64,000 nt of DNA from contig NW_005434509.1 of assembly GCF_000315625.1 (NCBI RefSeq), positions 27,819 to 91,818 on the forward strand, read 5' to 3'. The notes under the pieces were generated by a model. The model did not search any database. It was not told where the DNA came from and saw nothing but the letters and a program-made list of their open reading frames with translations. This document shows positions 10,599 to 21,531 of the stretch, in pieces. A program made the position numbers and the translations under genes. Each line of letters starts with the position of its first letter. The first letter of the stretch is position 1. The stretch comes from Guillardia theta CCMP2712. Taxonomy: Eukaryota; Cryptophyceae; Pyrenomonadales; Geminigeraceae.

Positions 10599-11330
10599 CC
10601 TTAGCAAGACGGCTAGGAAGGCGTGCACTACACGGTATGATTGCCCCCTTTTACAGGGCCGGAGTTTTTGTTAACTCGGCGCTATCGGCTGACTGGCACG
10701 GCTGGCATACGATCCATCCTCCCCCCGAGCCTGAAACAGTAGTACGTTACCGCGATCGGACGACGGTCAGAAAGTCACACAAACAAGAGAATGTCAGCCG
10801 CTGAGCCTCGGAGAGTTCGAAGCCTGGCGAAATACGATAAGACTGTCTGCATCAAGTTCACAGATATGCTGAGTGGGCAATAACCATTCAAGGATTGTCC
10901 ATTCTGAAGAAGATTTTCATGCAGGGTTATTAGATGTGCAGTACAGAGATAAGGGAGATGCATAGCGAGCGGCCCATGATGCAATGAAGAGAGATCATAG
11001 TCACTAGTAGAGGATAAGATAAGAGTGTCTGAGGAGAGAGAAGATAAGAGAGAAGAAGTTGAAGAGAGAAGTTGCTCGCCAGCATTTGAAGACCAAAAGA
11101 TAAATTTTGAACCGTAAAGAACTTGTGACCAGAGATTGCTGCCGCGAGATTGGAACATCCGTTTCAAGGCATTTGAAGATTGTTGTGCAGTTGTACCTTG
11201 TTCGCCGATCCAGAAGTAGCTCAGTCCAGTTGGCAGTCACCGCGGCATGCCACAGCCTAGCTCCATGACAACATGAAACTTTCGCCAGATCTCCTGGGAG
11301 TTCCATTTGATCCTACTCAAAGATCAAGAA
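10599..11330. other. Stretch between repeats, no gene recognised
   Basis: About 730 bp of ordinary base composition between repeat copy 1 and the inverted-repeat cluster. The minus-strand frames 10775-11167 and 11004-11306 overlap each other, lack recognisable motifs and are Ser/Leu-rich. I do not accept either as a gene. If the two X repeats are ends of one element, this is its interior. Confidence 0.4.
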
Positions 11331-11703
11331 AATATGAATTCTTATTTTCTTGATCGAACTCAAGAAAATATCTGACTCGAACAGATACTAGTTCGACCGA
11401 CTCGGCCAATTTCGGCCCAATCTGGCTGGGACTCCTTGAAAGGCTTGACTCGAACTCAAGAAAATATCTGACTCGAACAGATATTCGACCCACCAATCTG
11501 GCTGGGAAAGGCTTGTTTTTCCGAAGTTCCCATTCGAAGATCAACCCAGTATGTCAAACACTGAAGTTGTGACGATGAGCTGTTCGAGTCAGATATTTTC
11601 TTCACCGAGTTCGAGTCAGAAATTCGACCGACCAATCTGGCTGGGAAAGGCTTATTTTTCCTATTCGAAGATCAGTCAAACACTGAAGTTGTGGCTGGGA
11701 TGA
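11331..11703. repeat. Cluster of direct and inverted short repeats
   Basis: A 23-bp sequence occurs at 11362-11384, again at 11458-11480 and, perfectly inverted, at 11580-11602. Each is associated with a unit containing TTCGACCGA, CCAATCTGGCTGGGA and AAGGCTT. Three units can be aligned (from about 11391, 11484 and 11622). A further duplicated segment GTCAAACACTGAAGTTGTG occurs near 11553 and 11676. The inverted copies could fold into a hairpin of about 23 bp. Confidence 0.8.
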
Positions 11704-11872
11704 GAGATTGAAGAGAAGAGAATGTGTAAGGCTTGACTCACACAGAAAGAAAAAACTCCAGAAAAACAATATAACTAACCAAACATAAGATCAACATGGC
11801 ATGATGATTGAGCATGTAATCGAGGCTCATAAGCGACGGAGCACAAGTTTGTTAGACTTGCCAAGTTGTACT
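11704..11872. other. Spacer, no feature recognised
   Basis: AT-richer spacer between the inverted-repeat cluster and copy 2 of repeat X. I see no gene and no repeat in it. Confidence 0.4.
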
Positions 11873-12070
11873 ATGCCAGAGTCACAGCGGCACTGCAGAT
11901 GAGTCACCGTACGGTCGTCACATCGACCTTAGTTGTAACAAGACACTGCCGTTTTTGCTCAAGACCGAGTTTAATGCACACGACTTGACACCAGAATTGA
12001 GGAGCACATGAGAGATAGACTGTATGCTAGGATGTGAACTTGAATCCACTGGCAAGCATCCAGACTTGAG
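11873..12070 (+). repeat. Direct repeat X, copy 2
   Basis: The second copy of the repeat at 10427-10598, in the same orientation and 1446 bp downstream. It is longer than copy 1 because it carries extra short words (for example CTGCA, a 17-bp segment containing GAGTCACCGTACGG, CTTGAC, CTTGA and CTGGCA) at points where copy 1 is continuous. Confidence 0.88.
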
Positions 12071-12560
12071 GGTCGGACCGTACTACGGCATGCGGTAGCA
12101 CTGAGTGCCGCCGGCCGGCGGGCCCCGGTCCCGGCAAGCCGGGTAGTACTTTTTTAGTCACTTTTTGTCAAGGGTGGTGATGACTACCCCTACCCTTGGA
12201 TGGTAGGCATTCTGATCCTACCAGGGGTAGTCGACTATTTCTCACTACCACACGTTCGGTCATTCCACCTAAAATCTAGAGGATAGTACCGGTGGTGGAG
12301 GTCAGAGCAGGCTGCCACCCTTCCTAGTACTGCATACCCTGGCCCTTTCTTCGATACCTGGTATGTCACGGTGATTCAAGTACCCCTCACCCCCTTCTCT
12401 TCTCCTGAGCACTTCCATACCCTTACATCCTGATCTTCTTCCTATCCGGTATATAATGAATTTCAACTACCCTAAAGAATGTGTTGGTCTGGTCATGACC
12501 CCTACCCACATCATCAATACCCCTACCCACATGTAATTTGGTCACCCCAGCCATTGGCTG
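12071..12560. repeat. GC-rich patch followed by C-rich ACCCCTACCC tract
   Basis: A short GC-rich patch (12105-12145, GCCGGCCGGCGGGCCCCGG) passes into a tract with GACTACCCCTACCC, TAGTACCGGTGGTGG and repeated CCCCTACCCACAT. It has the same style as 7081-7483 and 21590-22140. No gene. Confidence 0.5.
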
Positions 12561-13531
12561 TCCCCCAGAAGCGCGCCGGCCGCGGACGATGGCGGCTAGC
12601 AGGGCTGGGAAGCGGGAGCAGGGGGTGGCGGCTGAGGCTGGAAGAAGAGAGAAACGCAGAGCAGTAATAATGACGAGGCTGCAAGGAAGACAAACAGAGG
12701 AGAACGCTTGTAAGCTAGGACGGGAGGACGGGAGGTGCGAGACATGGATGAAGAAAATGGGTTTGGACTGATACCCGAGAAGTCGCGAGAAGTGAGGAAT
12801 GGTGTTTTCTTGATTTTTTTTCAGAAAAAGAGATACTGGAAAAATGTCAGGAAATTATTGCATGGTTGAACAAGAAGGAAGGCGAGAAACAGGGAGCGTC
12901 TAGGATTTGTGACAGTGCTAAATCATAGAAATGAAAGACGGTGAAAGTGAGCGAAAGAAGGCTAGATAGAGTTGGATGATTGCAGGTTTGGGAGGGCTGA
13001 TGCGAATGGAAACTATGTATGTGAGCACAGTGACTACTGTGGATTTGCACATTGAGACTGATTGAAAGAAGAAATGAGGTTGCATGATACTACTCCCTCA
13101 ACACTCGCGATGAAGAGTAATAGGCCTCAGAGTTGAACCCAGATTCGTTAGTCAATCGATTATACCTTTAGATGTCTGAGTGAGGATTACAAGTGAAAGA
13201 TGGGTTGAATAGCCCCTTTTGCCATGGGTCCGCAGCTTCCACTTTTCACCTCCTTTCGTGCCTTCTCCACGTTCAAATGACAAGGATGCGTATCTCATGC
13301 ACAAGCGTCTCGTTGATCTCTACAACTTGATTCCAAAGTCATTAACAAAAAGCTGCCTGCATTCTGCGATTTGATCGTTTCATATTTTTGGAATGACGTT
13401 GTACGTTTGCAGTAGTTTTCAAATCATCTGATCAAGCTGGCCTAACCCCTTTTGCTATGCATGGGTGATGACATCCATGCATGCTTCTGGTAGTTGCATT
13501 GTTGTTTGATAACTTCAAAGCATTGACTTTT
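12561..13531. other. Intergenic region upstream of the BAT2-N/MOS1-like gene
   Basis: No gene supported. Plus-strand frames at 12479-12771 are Arg/Gly-rich translations across the edge of the GC-rich tract. The final 300 bp are of ordinary composition and should hold the promoter and 5' UTR of the gene starting at 13532. GCCCCTTTTGCCATG-like words near 13215 and 13445 are imperfect duplicates. Confidence 0.4.
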
Positions 13532-16500
13532 ATGCAAGGGAGACCAGGTTTCAAAAAGCCGGACGCTAAGAAGCCGGGAACGGTATGGCCAATCATATTT
13601 CTTGCTGTGACTTATGATGTTTCAGACTTTGGTTATTCCTAAACCGATAAATCTACCAAGTAGAAGGAAAGAGAACAATGGATTTGACCCAAACATCCAG
13701 CTTGTTTCAGGTGGTTCCTGGGGTGCAGGAACGCAAAAGCCTACCACCACCGGAACAGGGTTTCGCCCCACGACCGCACCAGCAGGATCTATAAGTCAAA
13801 AGCCTGCTTTGGCTCCTCAATCTCAGTTGCCGCCCTCTGCCACAAGTGGTTGGCCAGCGCGCACAAGTGTGAGAGATGAGTCCATTCGGACATCAGATTT
13901 CCCTGCCCTGGGAGAGTTTTCGTCTTCACAGGGCCGTGAAACCAGCACGACAACTAACAAGGTGGATGATACATGGAACCGTGATGATTCCCCTGCGCGG
14001 TCTTCTTTCCAAGGTCGGAAAGAAGACCTTTTGGATGCTCCAAGGTCCGAAAAGGCAGGGAAAGAATGGGGTGAAGCTGACGAGGACGAAATGGATTTCA
14101 ACAAGCCAATCGTAATCAAAACTAGTGAAGCTCCACCCAATACTCTTAAATATCAAAGTTCTTTATCTGATCCCAGAGAAGAGGCTAGAATCCTTGCAAA
14201 GAAAAAACAGGTGAGTTGTTTTCGCGGCTCTGGCATCGCATGCTGACAAGTCAGAACAGTTGGAACTTGAGCGCATGCAAGAGGAATTGATCCAGCAGCA
14301 GCGTATGGCAGACATTGAGGCGATGGAGCGTGAAAAGAGGGCCCAAGAAGAAGAAGAGCGCAGGAGGAGAGAAGCCGAGTTCCAACGGAGCGTGCAGGAG
14401 GATGCGAGGAAGAAGTATCTGGAGCAAAGAGAAGATTACAGAAGGAGAGAGTTCGAGAGGGGCTACGATAGACGAGATCTAGACAGACCGGACAGGCTCT
14501 CTGACGACCGCATCCCGCCTCGGAGATGGCAAGAAGATGATCGCAGCAAAGAAATGCCATGGAAAATGGACGAAGACAGTAGGATTCAGGTACAGGTTCC
14601 GGCGTTAGAGAACGAGAACGCTTTCAGCCAAAATCAGTACATGAGACAATCGGTAGAAGCTGCTAAAATCCGCCGTCAACAGGAAGAAGAGAGAATTGAA
14701 GCTGAACGGAAAGCTGCTGCTGAAGCGCGATTGGCAGAGCTGGAACGAAGGAGGCAGGAACGCGATGTGGAGGCAAGAAAGTTGCAAGAGGAGGATGATC
14801 GAGCGGAACAATTCCAACGTAGTCAACAGATGGAGCTCTTATCCTCTGTTCCGAACAAGGTGGCTGAACAGGAATTGCCGGTGAGACCTAATCCATGGGC
14901 ACGTATTGATCAGACTATCGGCATGTTTCAAGCGTGTGAACAAAACTTGCCCGACCGAGAAAGAGAAGAGTTGGATTTGAGTGGCGGTGATGTACTTGAA
15001 GATGCAGAAAAGCTGCCATCTCATGCACAATACTCTGCTTGGAGTCGAGACCGTCCGAATGAGGTTAAGGGTCCGCGCAAATTGTACGACCCTAAGAAAG
15101 ATAGGTATCGCAATGCCAGATAATTGTACATATTTTTTGACGATGTGGTCAATCAGGTTGGTGTCGGAAGATGAAGCTTCTGGTTTTGGTAAGAAGACAG
15201 TCAATGAGAAGGAGGGACACGACAAATCCAGAAAAGAGAAAGACAAGCCAAGAGAGAAGGAGACAGATGCGGACAGAGCGTTGTTGAAAAGACAGGCATT
15301 AGAGGAAAGAAGGAAGAGAGAGAGGGAGAATGTGAAAAAGCCCGACTTTGAAGCATCTGATGGTTTATTGTCTCTGGATGCATCACGGGCCGTCCCATCT
15401 AAGGGAAAAGTGCAAATCGTGAAACGACCGAACGCTACGCCGACAGAGAGGAAAGCTGCTTCGAACGGTAAGTTGTGGGTGGTAGTAGTGGCAAGCAATT
15501 TGACGAATGGCTACGCTTTAGGATCAGGCATTGAGAAAGCCCCAAAAACTCAGACGAAACGAACCCCTGTTACAAAAGAAGAGATCGATGCAGATACTAT
15601 GCCTATCACTAGCGAATGGATGAACAGCTCAGTGGTTATCTCGACGGCCAGTAGCATGCCATCGTGGAATTCTGGGTATGAGCCACTTTCTTGGTCCTCG
15701 CAACCAAACATCACGGGGGCTTGGTCAACACCCAGCAATGAACAGCTTGTTTCTCCGAATCTTGCACCGATGTTCGGCGATGGGAGAGAGGATGCCACTG
15801 AGGTCGCAAAAGGAACTGCTGATTTCATCCTTGATGGTGACGACGAAGGGCCAACTTCAGAGAAACAGGATGCGTTTCCTCAAGCTTCAAATCTTCTTGC
15901 GAATTCATACAATGCTACAGCCACGCCTGATTGGGGGACGCAGACGACAGCAGGTTGGAGCGCGACGAGTGTTGGATGGGATGGCCTCAGCCAAAAAGTG
16001 AGCAATTACGAAGCAGCATTCAGTGCTGGGCAGTTCAAAGCACCCTCCACCATGGGATTTTCATTTCTACAACCGCTGACCCAAGAACAGGTTTGGTCTG
16101 ATGCGTCACACTTGCTCCAAGCTGCACCGGCATCCTTGTTTTCGGAGATTGGATTAGATCAGAACCTTACCTTACAGTGGAGCGCGGAACAGCTTCCGTC
16201 TACTTGGAGTGCTCCCTCATTCACGCTCAGTGGCAGACAGGCCAAAGAAATCAATGAAGAGAAGGGCAATGACAAGAGCAGCGGGGGCATGGGGAGCATG
16301 AATAAATCCAAGCTTTCCAGAGATAGCAAACAGACACCTCGGAAGCCGCCGCCTCCAAAGAGGATTTTCCATCAAGATGCATCCAGCCTGTCAAGTGAAC
16401 AGACTAGTCCGATGACTTCAACAGGGAGCGGTGCTGTTCCTATGGCTGGTCGTGGCGTAGGTCGTGGAGGCAGAGGTGGATTTGTAAACCCTGTGAGAGG

Positions 16501-16711
16501 AAAAAGGATCGTTGGAAAGCCACAGGCTCCAGGCCAGGGGGAATTTCAGGAACCTTTCTCACAGAATGAAGCTTCCAACGCCATCGTACCTCGCCGCGGT
16601 GGAAAAGTGATCGTCCCTCAAAATATCAGGAAGGCTGCCCAAGATGTGGCCAAAAGGAAAAATCTAGGAAACAAAGCCAGTGATCTGGCAGACGATGGAA
16701 ATGTTGTTTAA
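13532..16711 (+). CDS. BAT2 N-terminal-domain protein, plant MOS1 / animal PRRC2-like
   Basis: Exons 13532-13582, 13626-14210, 14260-15104, 15157-15467 and 15522-16711 sum to 2982 nt, 993 residues plus stop, in frame. Residues 18-50 contain IPKPINLPSRRKENNGFDPN and VSGGSWG. This matches the core of the BAT2 N-terminal domain, where plant MOS1 has PKPINLPSxRxENxGxDPN and animal PRRC2 proteins have a related motif. Known relatives are large, disordered RNA- and translation-associated proteins; in Arabidopsis MOS1 affects expression of immune and cell-cycle genes. Residues of about 75-200 are disordered. Exon 3 encodes long charged helices (ERMQEELIQQQRMADIEAME and RRQQEEERIEAERKAAAEAR), likely coiled coil. 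The C-terminus has an RGVGRGGRGG patch and PPPKRIFH. The start is the first ATG of the exon before the motif; an upstream exon cannot be excluded. Function here is inferred from the N-terminal motif only. Confidence 0.8.
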
Positions 16712-17670
16712 TCAGTACGAACAGGATCTTAGCGCGCTTCTTGTGGAAGCCATGTGCTGCGTCTCACATCACAGTCTGCAAGTCGTCGGATGGAACTCGA
16801 TCCACAAATGTGCGCCAAATTTGACTATTTTTGCGCACTAGTGTTTGCAAGGACTGGGCAACAGGCGTTCTTTGTCCATGGACCTTTTGCAGATATGGGA
16901 ATGGGACTTTTTCCTCTCGCAGTTTGTGGATGGCCACTCGAATTTCAAAATTCACCTTTGAACGAGTGGATGTTTTAGGTGTGAGTGACTGACAACACAT
17001 TGGGGGTTCTCAGTCTTTATCTTCATTTAGTCGTTTGACAACTTGCAAGTGAGGTCACAGCCTCGTAGCAAAGGAGGATGTCAGATTCAGGTCGAGAGCT
17101 GCACAAGAGCGGAGATGAATCTAATGAGAATTGACAGTTTGCTAGTGTATGATCAGATCAGATTTTGTAAAGATCACTTGCGTTTTCGTTGATGTTGTTG
17201 CGACCGCACATGTATCAGTGCGGATCAGCGGCCAAATGTCTTGCTTTGACATTTCCATGCGTTACTCTACCTTTCTGGGCTTGATATGGTGAAGAACCTA
17301 ACTTGCCTTACTTTCAAGGCTCGTCTGCGAATTGCGATTTCTCCCTCCTTGTCCCTCCCTCCGTCCCTCCCTCCCTCCCTCCGTCCCTCCCTCCCTCTCC
17401 TCCTCGCACTCCGTACATGCTCTTCAACTCTTTTGAAAATAAGATCCTTGCTTTCGACTCAGCTTGAGCTGATATCTTGTGAGTCACGATTTTCTCAAGT
17501 TCATTACTGGATCAACCCTCAGGTTTCTCTTAATAGATCATTTGATTTGCTCACTGTTCACATATCTCATCCTCAGCATGACCTTCTACACCGTCTCAAC
17601 AAGACACGCAGATCAAAGAACACTAAGACCAAACTCCTACACCCTGAGTCCTTACCCTTCTGCACTCCCA
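16712..17670. other. Intergenic, with a CCCTCCCT simple repeat
   Basis: No gene recognised. The tract 17343-17400 is a (CCCTCCCT/CCGT)n simple repeat. The rest is of ordinary composition and presumably contains the 3' UTR of the MOS1-like gene. Confidence 0.45.
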
Positions 17671-18060
17671 TCATGTCCGCATGCATGTTGGTCCGCATGC
17701 CAGCTGCAGTGCAAGCGTCCATTGCTGCGACTCCTCTTGCGATGTGGCAGCTGCTTGCCTCTCCTGCTGGTACCGCAAAGTTGTAAATTCAAGGGCCCAG
17801 TTGCTGCTTGTTTGCACAAGGAAATTCTCTGTTGCTGCTAGCAGATGCGCCTTGTCTCTCTTCTTGGCCTCCTCCAATGACATCTGGTGCTGCACGGTCG
17901 ACGAGGTGCTGGTATCATGCTCTTCCATGCGCACAATGGGGCCGCTGCTGAGATCCCCTCCTAGAATAGCGTCGAGGTTCTGGGCATGATGGCTGTATGC
18001 TCTCATGAAGTAGCGAGGCCCTGCCGCCATCATGGACGAAGTGAGCCTGAGGGCGATCAT
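17671..18060 (-). CDS. Small protein with a possible mitochondrial presequence
   Basis: An open frame of 129 residues starting at MIALRLTSSMMAAGPRYFMR, which is rich in Arg, Ser and Ala, lacks acidic residues and resembles a mitochondrial (or other organelle) targeting peptide. It is followed by SHHAQNLDAILGGDLSSG, an acidic/Thr-Ser stretch, and an amphipathic region EEAKKRDKAHLLAATENFL to the C-terminus. The frame continues upstream to a Met at 18132, but the later Met gives the better presequence. I do not recognise the family. The 3' end could be extended by splicing. It lies 157 bp from the assembly gap. Confidence 0.42.
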   Translation of the reverse strand: MIALRLTSSMMAAGPRYFMRAYSHHAQNLDAILGGDLSSGPIVRMEEHDTSTSSTVQHQMSLEEAKKRDKAHLLAATENFLVQTSSNWALEFTTLRYQQERQAAATSQEESQQWTLALQLACGPTCMRT

Positions 18061-18216
18061 GCGAAGAAACGAAGTTTCCACGAAGAAGTAGAAGGATGGG
18101 GGGGGGGCGGAATAAGTCCAATGGACAAGCAAAGGAGGAGATGAAAGCGGACAGTGAAATGAAGGAAGGGCAGCAGGTTGAAGGGAGAGAGGGAGGGAGG
18201 GGAGGGAGGGAGGGGA

Positions 18217-18316
18217 NNNNNNNNNNNNNNNNNNNNNNNNNNNNNNNNNNNNNNNNNNNNNNNNNNNNNNNNNNNNNNNNNNNNNNNNNNNNNNNNNNNN
18301 NNNNNNNNNNNNNNNN
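18217..18316. other. Assembly gap (100 N)
   Basis: Exactly 100 consecutive N, the conventional placeholder for a gap of unknown size. It follows a GGGAGGGA simple repeat, which probably caused the break. Confidence 0.99.
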
Positions 18317-19753
18317 CGATTAGTGTTGCGGACACAATTATAAAATAGTGATATAATTTCAATGGTACAAAATATATTTAAAAGAATATATATTGGTATA
18401 ATCTTTTACAACAATACAAAATAACTACGAAGGGACAAGGTAAAAATATAATTACCTCCCATGATATATATATATATATGTATATTATTTGCTCCAAGGG
18501 CTGCATCTCTGGGACCAGTGGTGGTAGCACCGTTCGAAATTAAGTCAATGGTAGGGGTAGTATGCTGGGGTACTTAGTAGCTGGAAACGTGGGGGTGGGG
18601 GAATAATAGGGGTAATGGGGGTTGTTGAAACCGGAAGATTGGGGGCTGTAGTTGAGGGGGTAGGGTGGTCTTGGGGAATGGAAATTTGGCCGATATGGCC
18701 GGGGTGTTTGGTGAGGTATCACAAGGGTAGGTACGATTATGGTGGGTGGGGTAGTCAAGGGTAGGGTAATAGACAGGAAATCAGGGGGTACGTAGAACAC
18801 AAACAGGAGTAAAATACGGGGTAGGTATTTGAGTATGGTGGGGGGTGGGGACTGCGAATGATTGTTGTTCTTTGGCAGTTGATGCGCAGATCGACTGAAG
18901 TGGAGGATGGGAGGCGATGTTGGAAATGACGGGGTGCAGAGGATGCGATGGGGGAGATGAGGAGAATAGGAGCATGGAGAAAGAATAGAGCAGGAGTTCA
19001 AGAGGCAGGAGAGGGAGGGAGGGAGCGTAAGGGCGAGAGAGAGAGAGACGGGGGACACAGGAAAAGGATCCACGATTGCACAAGATTGATTTCTGACTGT
19101 GAAAAAAATGGTCTAAGAGTATTAGAAACCATTCTTATGTATGAAAAAACGCTTGTGTGATTGATGTGTCAAAAAAAAAATTCGTGTATATTGAACAACT
19201 TCTCTGTGTCTGACACGAAATTGCGACGTTGCTGTTTTCTTTTTAATTTTGACATTTATCGTGCAGGCGACCTGAGGGAATTGAGATTCTTTGGTTTACA
19301 ATACCATAACAGCTGTTGAACCATTTCAAAGATCTGGTCAACAGTTTAGGAGCTTGGTTGGACCAAGCGGAGAATTCATGAGAATCGGATTGTCTTTCAA
19401 CGGTGGGTTCTTCAGTTCTGCTGCTACTTAGACACATCCCGACAATAGACAAGGAAAGGCAATAATTGGAGGGGCTTCATGGTTCATTGGAGGCCCAAGT
19501 CAGCAAAAGTATATCCGATCCAACTGGACTGCAACATCTTGGAATTTTCCGTTGTTAAAAACAATAAGGGTGCCCACGAGTTCTCGTCAAAAGTTCCTCA
19601 TCCAATCGGTCTTGATGGAGAAGGGGCTGGAACGGGAATTGGAGGAACAGGAGGAGTGCAGGGAGGAGGCAAGGCAGCTGTACCTTTTGCACGGTCGCAT
19701 TCGTGTCAAATGCCCTTGCAGTCAAAAATCAAGTGAGTGACTCCACGAGCAGC
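18317..19753. other. AT-rich then G-rich intergenic stretch
   Basis: 18317-18500 is AT-rich and has an (AT)n run near 18465-18482. 18540-18960 is a G-rich tract (GGGGTAGG words), the reverse orientation of the C-rich tracts elsewhere. 19005-19050 is GAGAG-rich. Two overlapping plus-strand frames at 19479-19740 have no recognisable motif. I see no supportable gene. Confidence 0.4.
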
Positions 19754-20420
19754 TCACTCGTGCTGACCTGACTTGTTTGCAGGCAGAGTGAGGTCGCGAC
19801 GACGACTCGACCTGCCTCGAGGCAGTTTCAGCACAAGAGAGGCTCTGTGAGAGGGGCTGTAGGCATCAGTGTCATGAAGCAGCTCTTCTTCGGCTCCTGA
19901 TCCGCTGGTGTTAGGATCCGCAAAGGGACCGTGAGCCATTGCGAGGGTTGAGTTTTCTTTTGCTGTGTCCTGCCTTGATCAGCGGTGCTATGGCTTGGAT
20001 TCACCCCATTTCTGGCTGCCCCTGGCATGGTCACACAATTGCTGGCTCCTGGGGGTGCGCCTCTCTTTTTCTCTAAGTCATTTACGACTGGCTCACCCTC
20101 CCCTACCGCATTTCTTGTTGTGATGGGGCAGGAACCCTCCCGAATCTCTTACTCCTTCTCTCCTTATCCTCCTTCCTCTTCCTCTCCTTATACTCCTTCT
20201 TACTCTCCCGGGCCTCCTCCATCGGCTGGTGTGCCATGCTGATTGATGGATGTTGATCGAAGTCTTGAAGGACGTTTGGGTCAACATTAGAGATGAAAGC
20301 ACTTCGAGATGCCGGAAAAGAACATCTCGAGGCCACCTGTTTGGATGCAATCTTGTATTGGCTTGTTGGTTGTATCGTGCTGTGTTGTGTTGTGTTGGCT
20401 GTTGTGGTGGGAAGTCGAGG
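19754..20420 (-). CDS. Doubtful gene with a basic helical segment
   Basis: On the minus strand, several frames look protein-like and could be exons of one gene. About 20336-20103 contains NVDPNVLQDFDQHPS followed by a very charged helix (ESKKEYKERKRKEDKERRSK). About 20075-19995 contains NDLEKKRGAPPGASN. 19939-19754 contains MAHGPFADPNTSGSG and HRASLVLKLPRGRSSRRRD. I could not make all joins keep frame with canonical splice sites, and no family is recognised. It may be non-coding. Confidence 0.27.
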
Positions 20421-20809
20421 AAGTTCATCGATCCCTTTATTTCAAGCACTTGTGCAAGTCAATCTGAAGCCAGGTTTGACTAGGCAAGGGAGGAGAGAGA
20501 TGGATTCGAATCCCAACAGGGGAAGATGAAGCAAAGATCGTCAGGTTTGAGATCGACGCCTTTGCATTCGACGTGTCAGCCTCATTCAGTCGTTTGAACA
20601 TGCAACCTACATGACAAAAATGCGGGAGGGGGATGATGATATCTTTAGTTAGGCTTGACTATTTTGATGTCAGCGATGAAGTATCATGCTGAGCTTGATT
20701 TGATAATGAATCAGTTATACAAAGTTTGACCACACCGCGGATTTAAGTGACTTTCGAACTCGGAAAGCGCTATGCGCAGGTTTTGTGATCATTGAGTGGT
20801 AACAGGCTA
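20421..20809. other. Intergenic, nothing recognised
   Basis: About 390 bp of ordinary base composition before the GC-rich block. No gene, tandem repeat or RNA gene seen. Confidence 0.4.
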
Positions 20810-21531
20810 CCTGAACCCGGTCAGCGGACACCGGGCGGCCGCCGCAGGCTCGTACATCGACGGTGGCGGCAGTACGGTGCTCCGCCGCCGGTACAGAATC
20901 AAGTAACATTCAAGTAGTAAGCTGAGCATCATTGGCACTCCTCAGGGCCGGGCCGCGCAGGCCGGGCCCTGAGTCCGCATAGATCGGACGGCGTCGATGA
21001 TGCGTTTGCCGCGATGCAATGAACTTGAGTCGGAGTCCGATCACCGCGCAGACTCAGAGACCGCATCCGACTCACCGGGCTGAAGTTCACCGCCGGCATC
21101 ACTGATGAGAGTCATCGGGCGTCACTGATCTCAGGTGACTCCGAATCAAGTTCATCGCGGCAAACGCCGCATCATCGGCGCTGTCCGTCCGATCTATTAG
21201 GCTAGCCGCCGGGCCCGAGTCGCGGGCCTTCACAGGCCGGGCCCGGGCCGGGCCCGGCCGCCGCGTGAGCCTGCCAGTCACTGAGTCTGGCACTGCGGCA
21301 TGCTGGCCGGGCAATTGAGCAGCGGCCCGGCCCGGCTCTCAGTCCTTCCAAGTGACTGAACTGCCATCCGAAGTAAAGGCTGCGGCGCTGCCCGGCCCCG
21401 GCCCGGTGGCCCCGGGCCGCCCCGCCCGGCCGCCCCGGGCCCCGGCCCCGGCGCCGCCCGGCCCGGACTCTGGCCCCTCGGTCCTTGACGGCGCCCGGGG
21501 CCCGGCCGCTGTACCCACGCACCCAGTGATG
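20810..21531. repeat. Extremely GC-rich block
   Basis: Dominated by GGGCCCGGCC-type runs (21225-21260 and 21390-21500) interleaved with GAGTC/GACTC, CACTGA, ATCATCGG and AAGTTCA(T/C)CG words that recur within the block. CATCACTGATGAGAGTCATC and GGCGTCACTGATCTCAGG around 21098-21136 are near-copies of each other. No protein-like frame. The 16-bp word TTTAACTTAACTTTGA at 21532 marks its right edge. Confidence 0.6.

Noticed and set aside
10427-12070. Repeat X copies as LTRs of one retroelement
   Set aside because: No TG...CA ends, primer-binding site, polypurine tract or gag/pol frame in the 1.27 kb between them. The possibility is not fully excluded.
12479-12771. Plus-strand frames at the edge of the C-rich tract
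   Set aside because: Arg/Gly-rich, overlapping one another, with no motif and no plausible splice partners.
14839-15498. 219-codon minus-strand frame across the MOS1-like gene
   Set aside because: It crosses two well-supported introns and exons of the plus-strand gene and is Ser/Leu/Phe-rich antisense of a charged coiled coil.
18540-19083. Pro/Ser-rich minus-strand frames
   Set aside because: Low-complexity translation of a G-rich tract seen elsewhere as non-coding.
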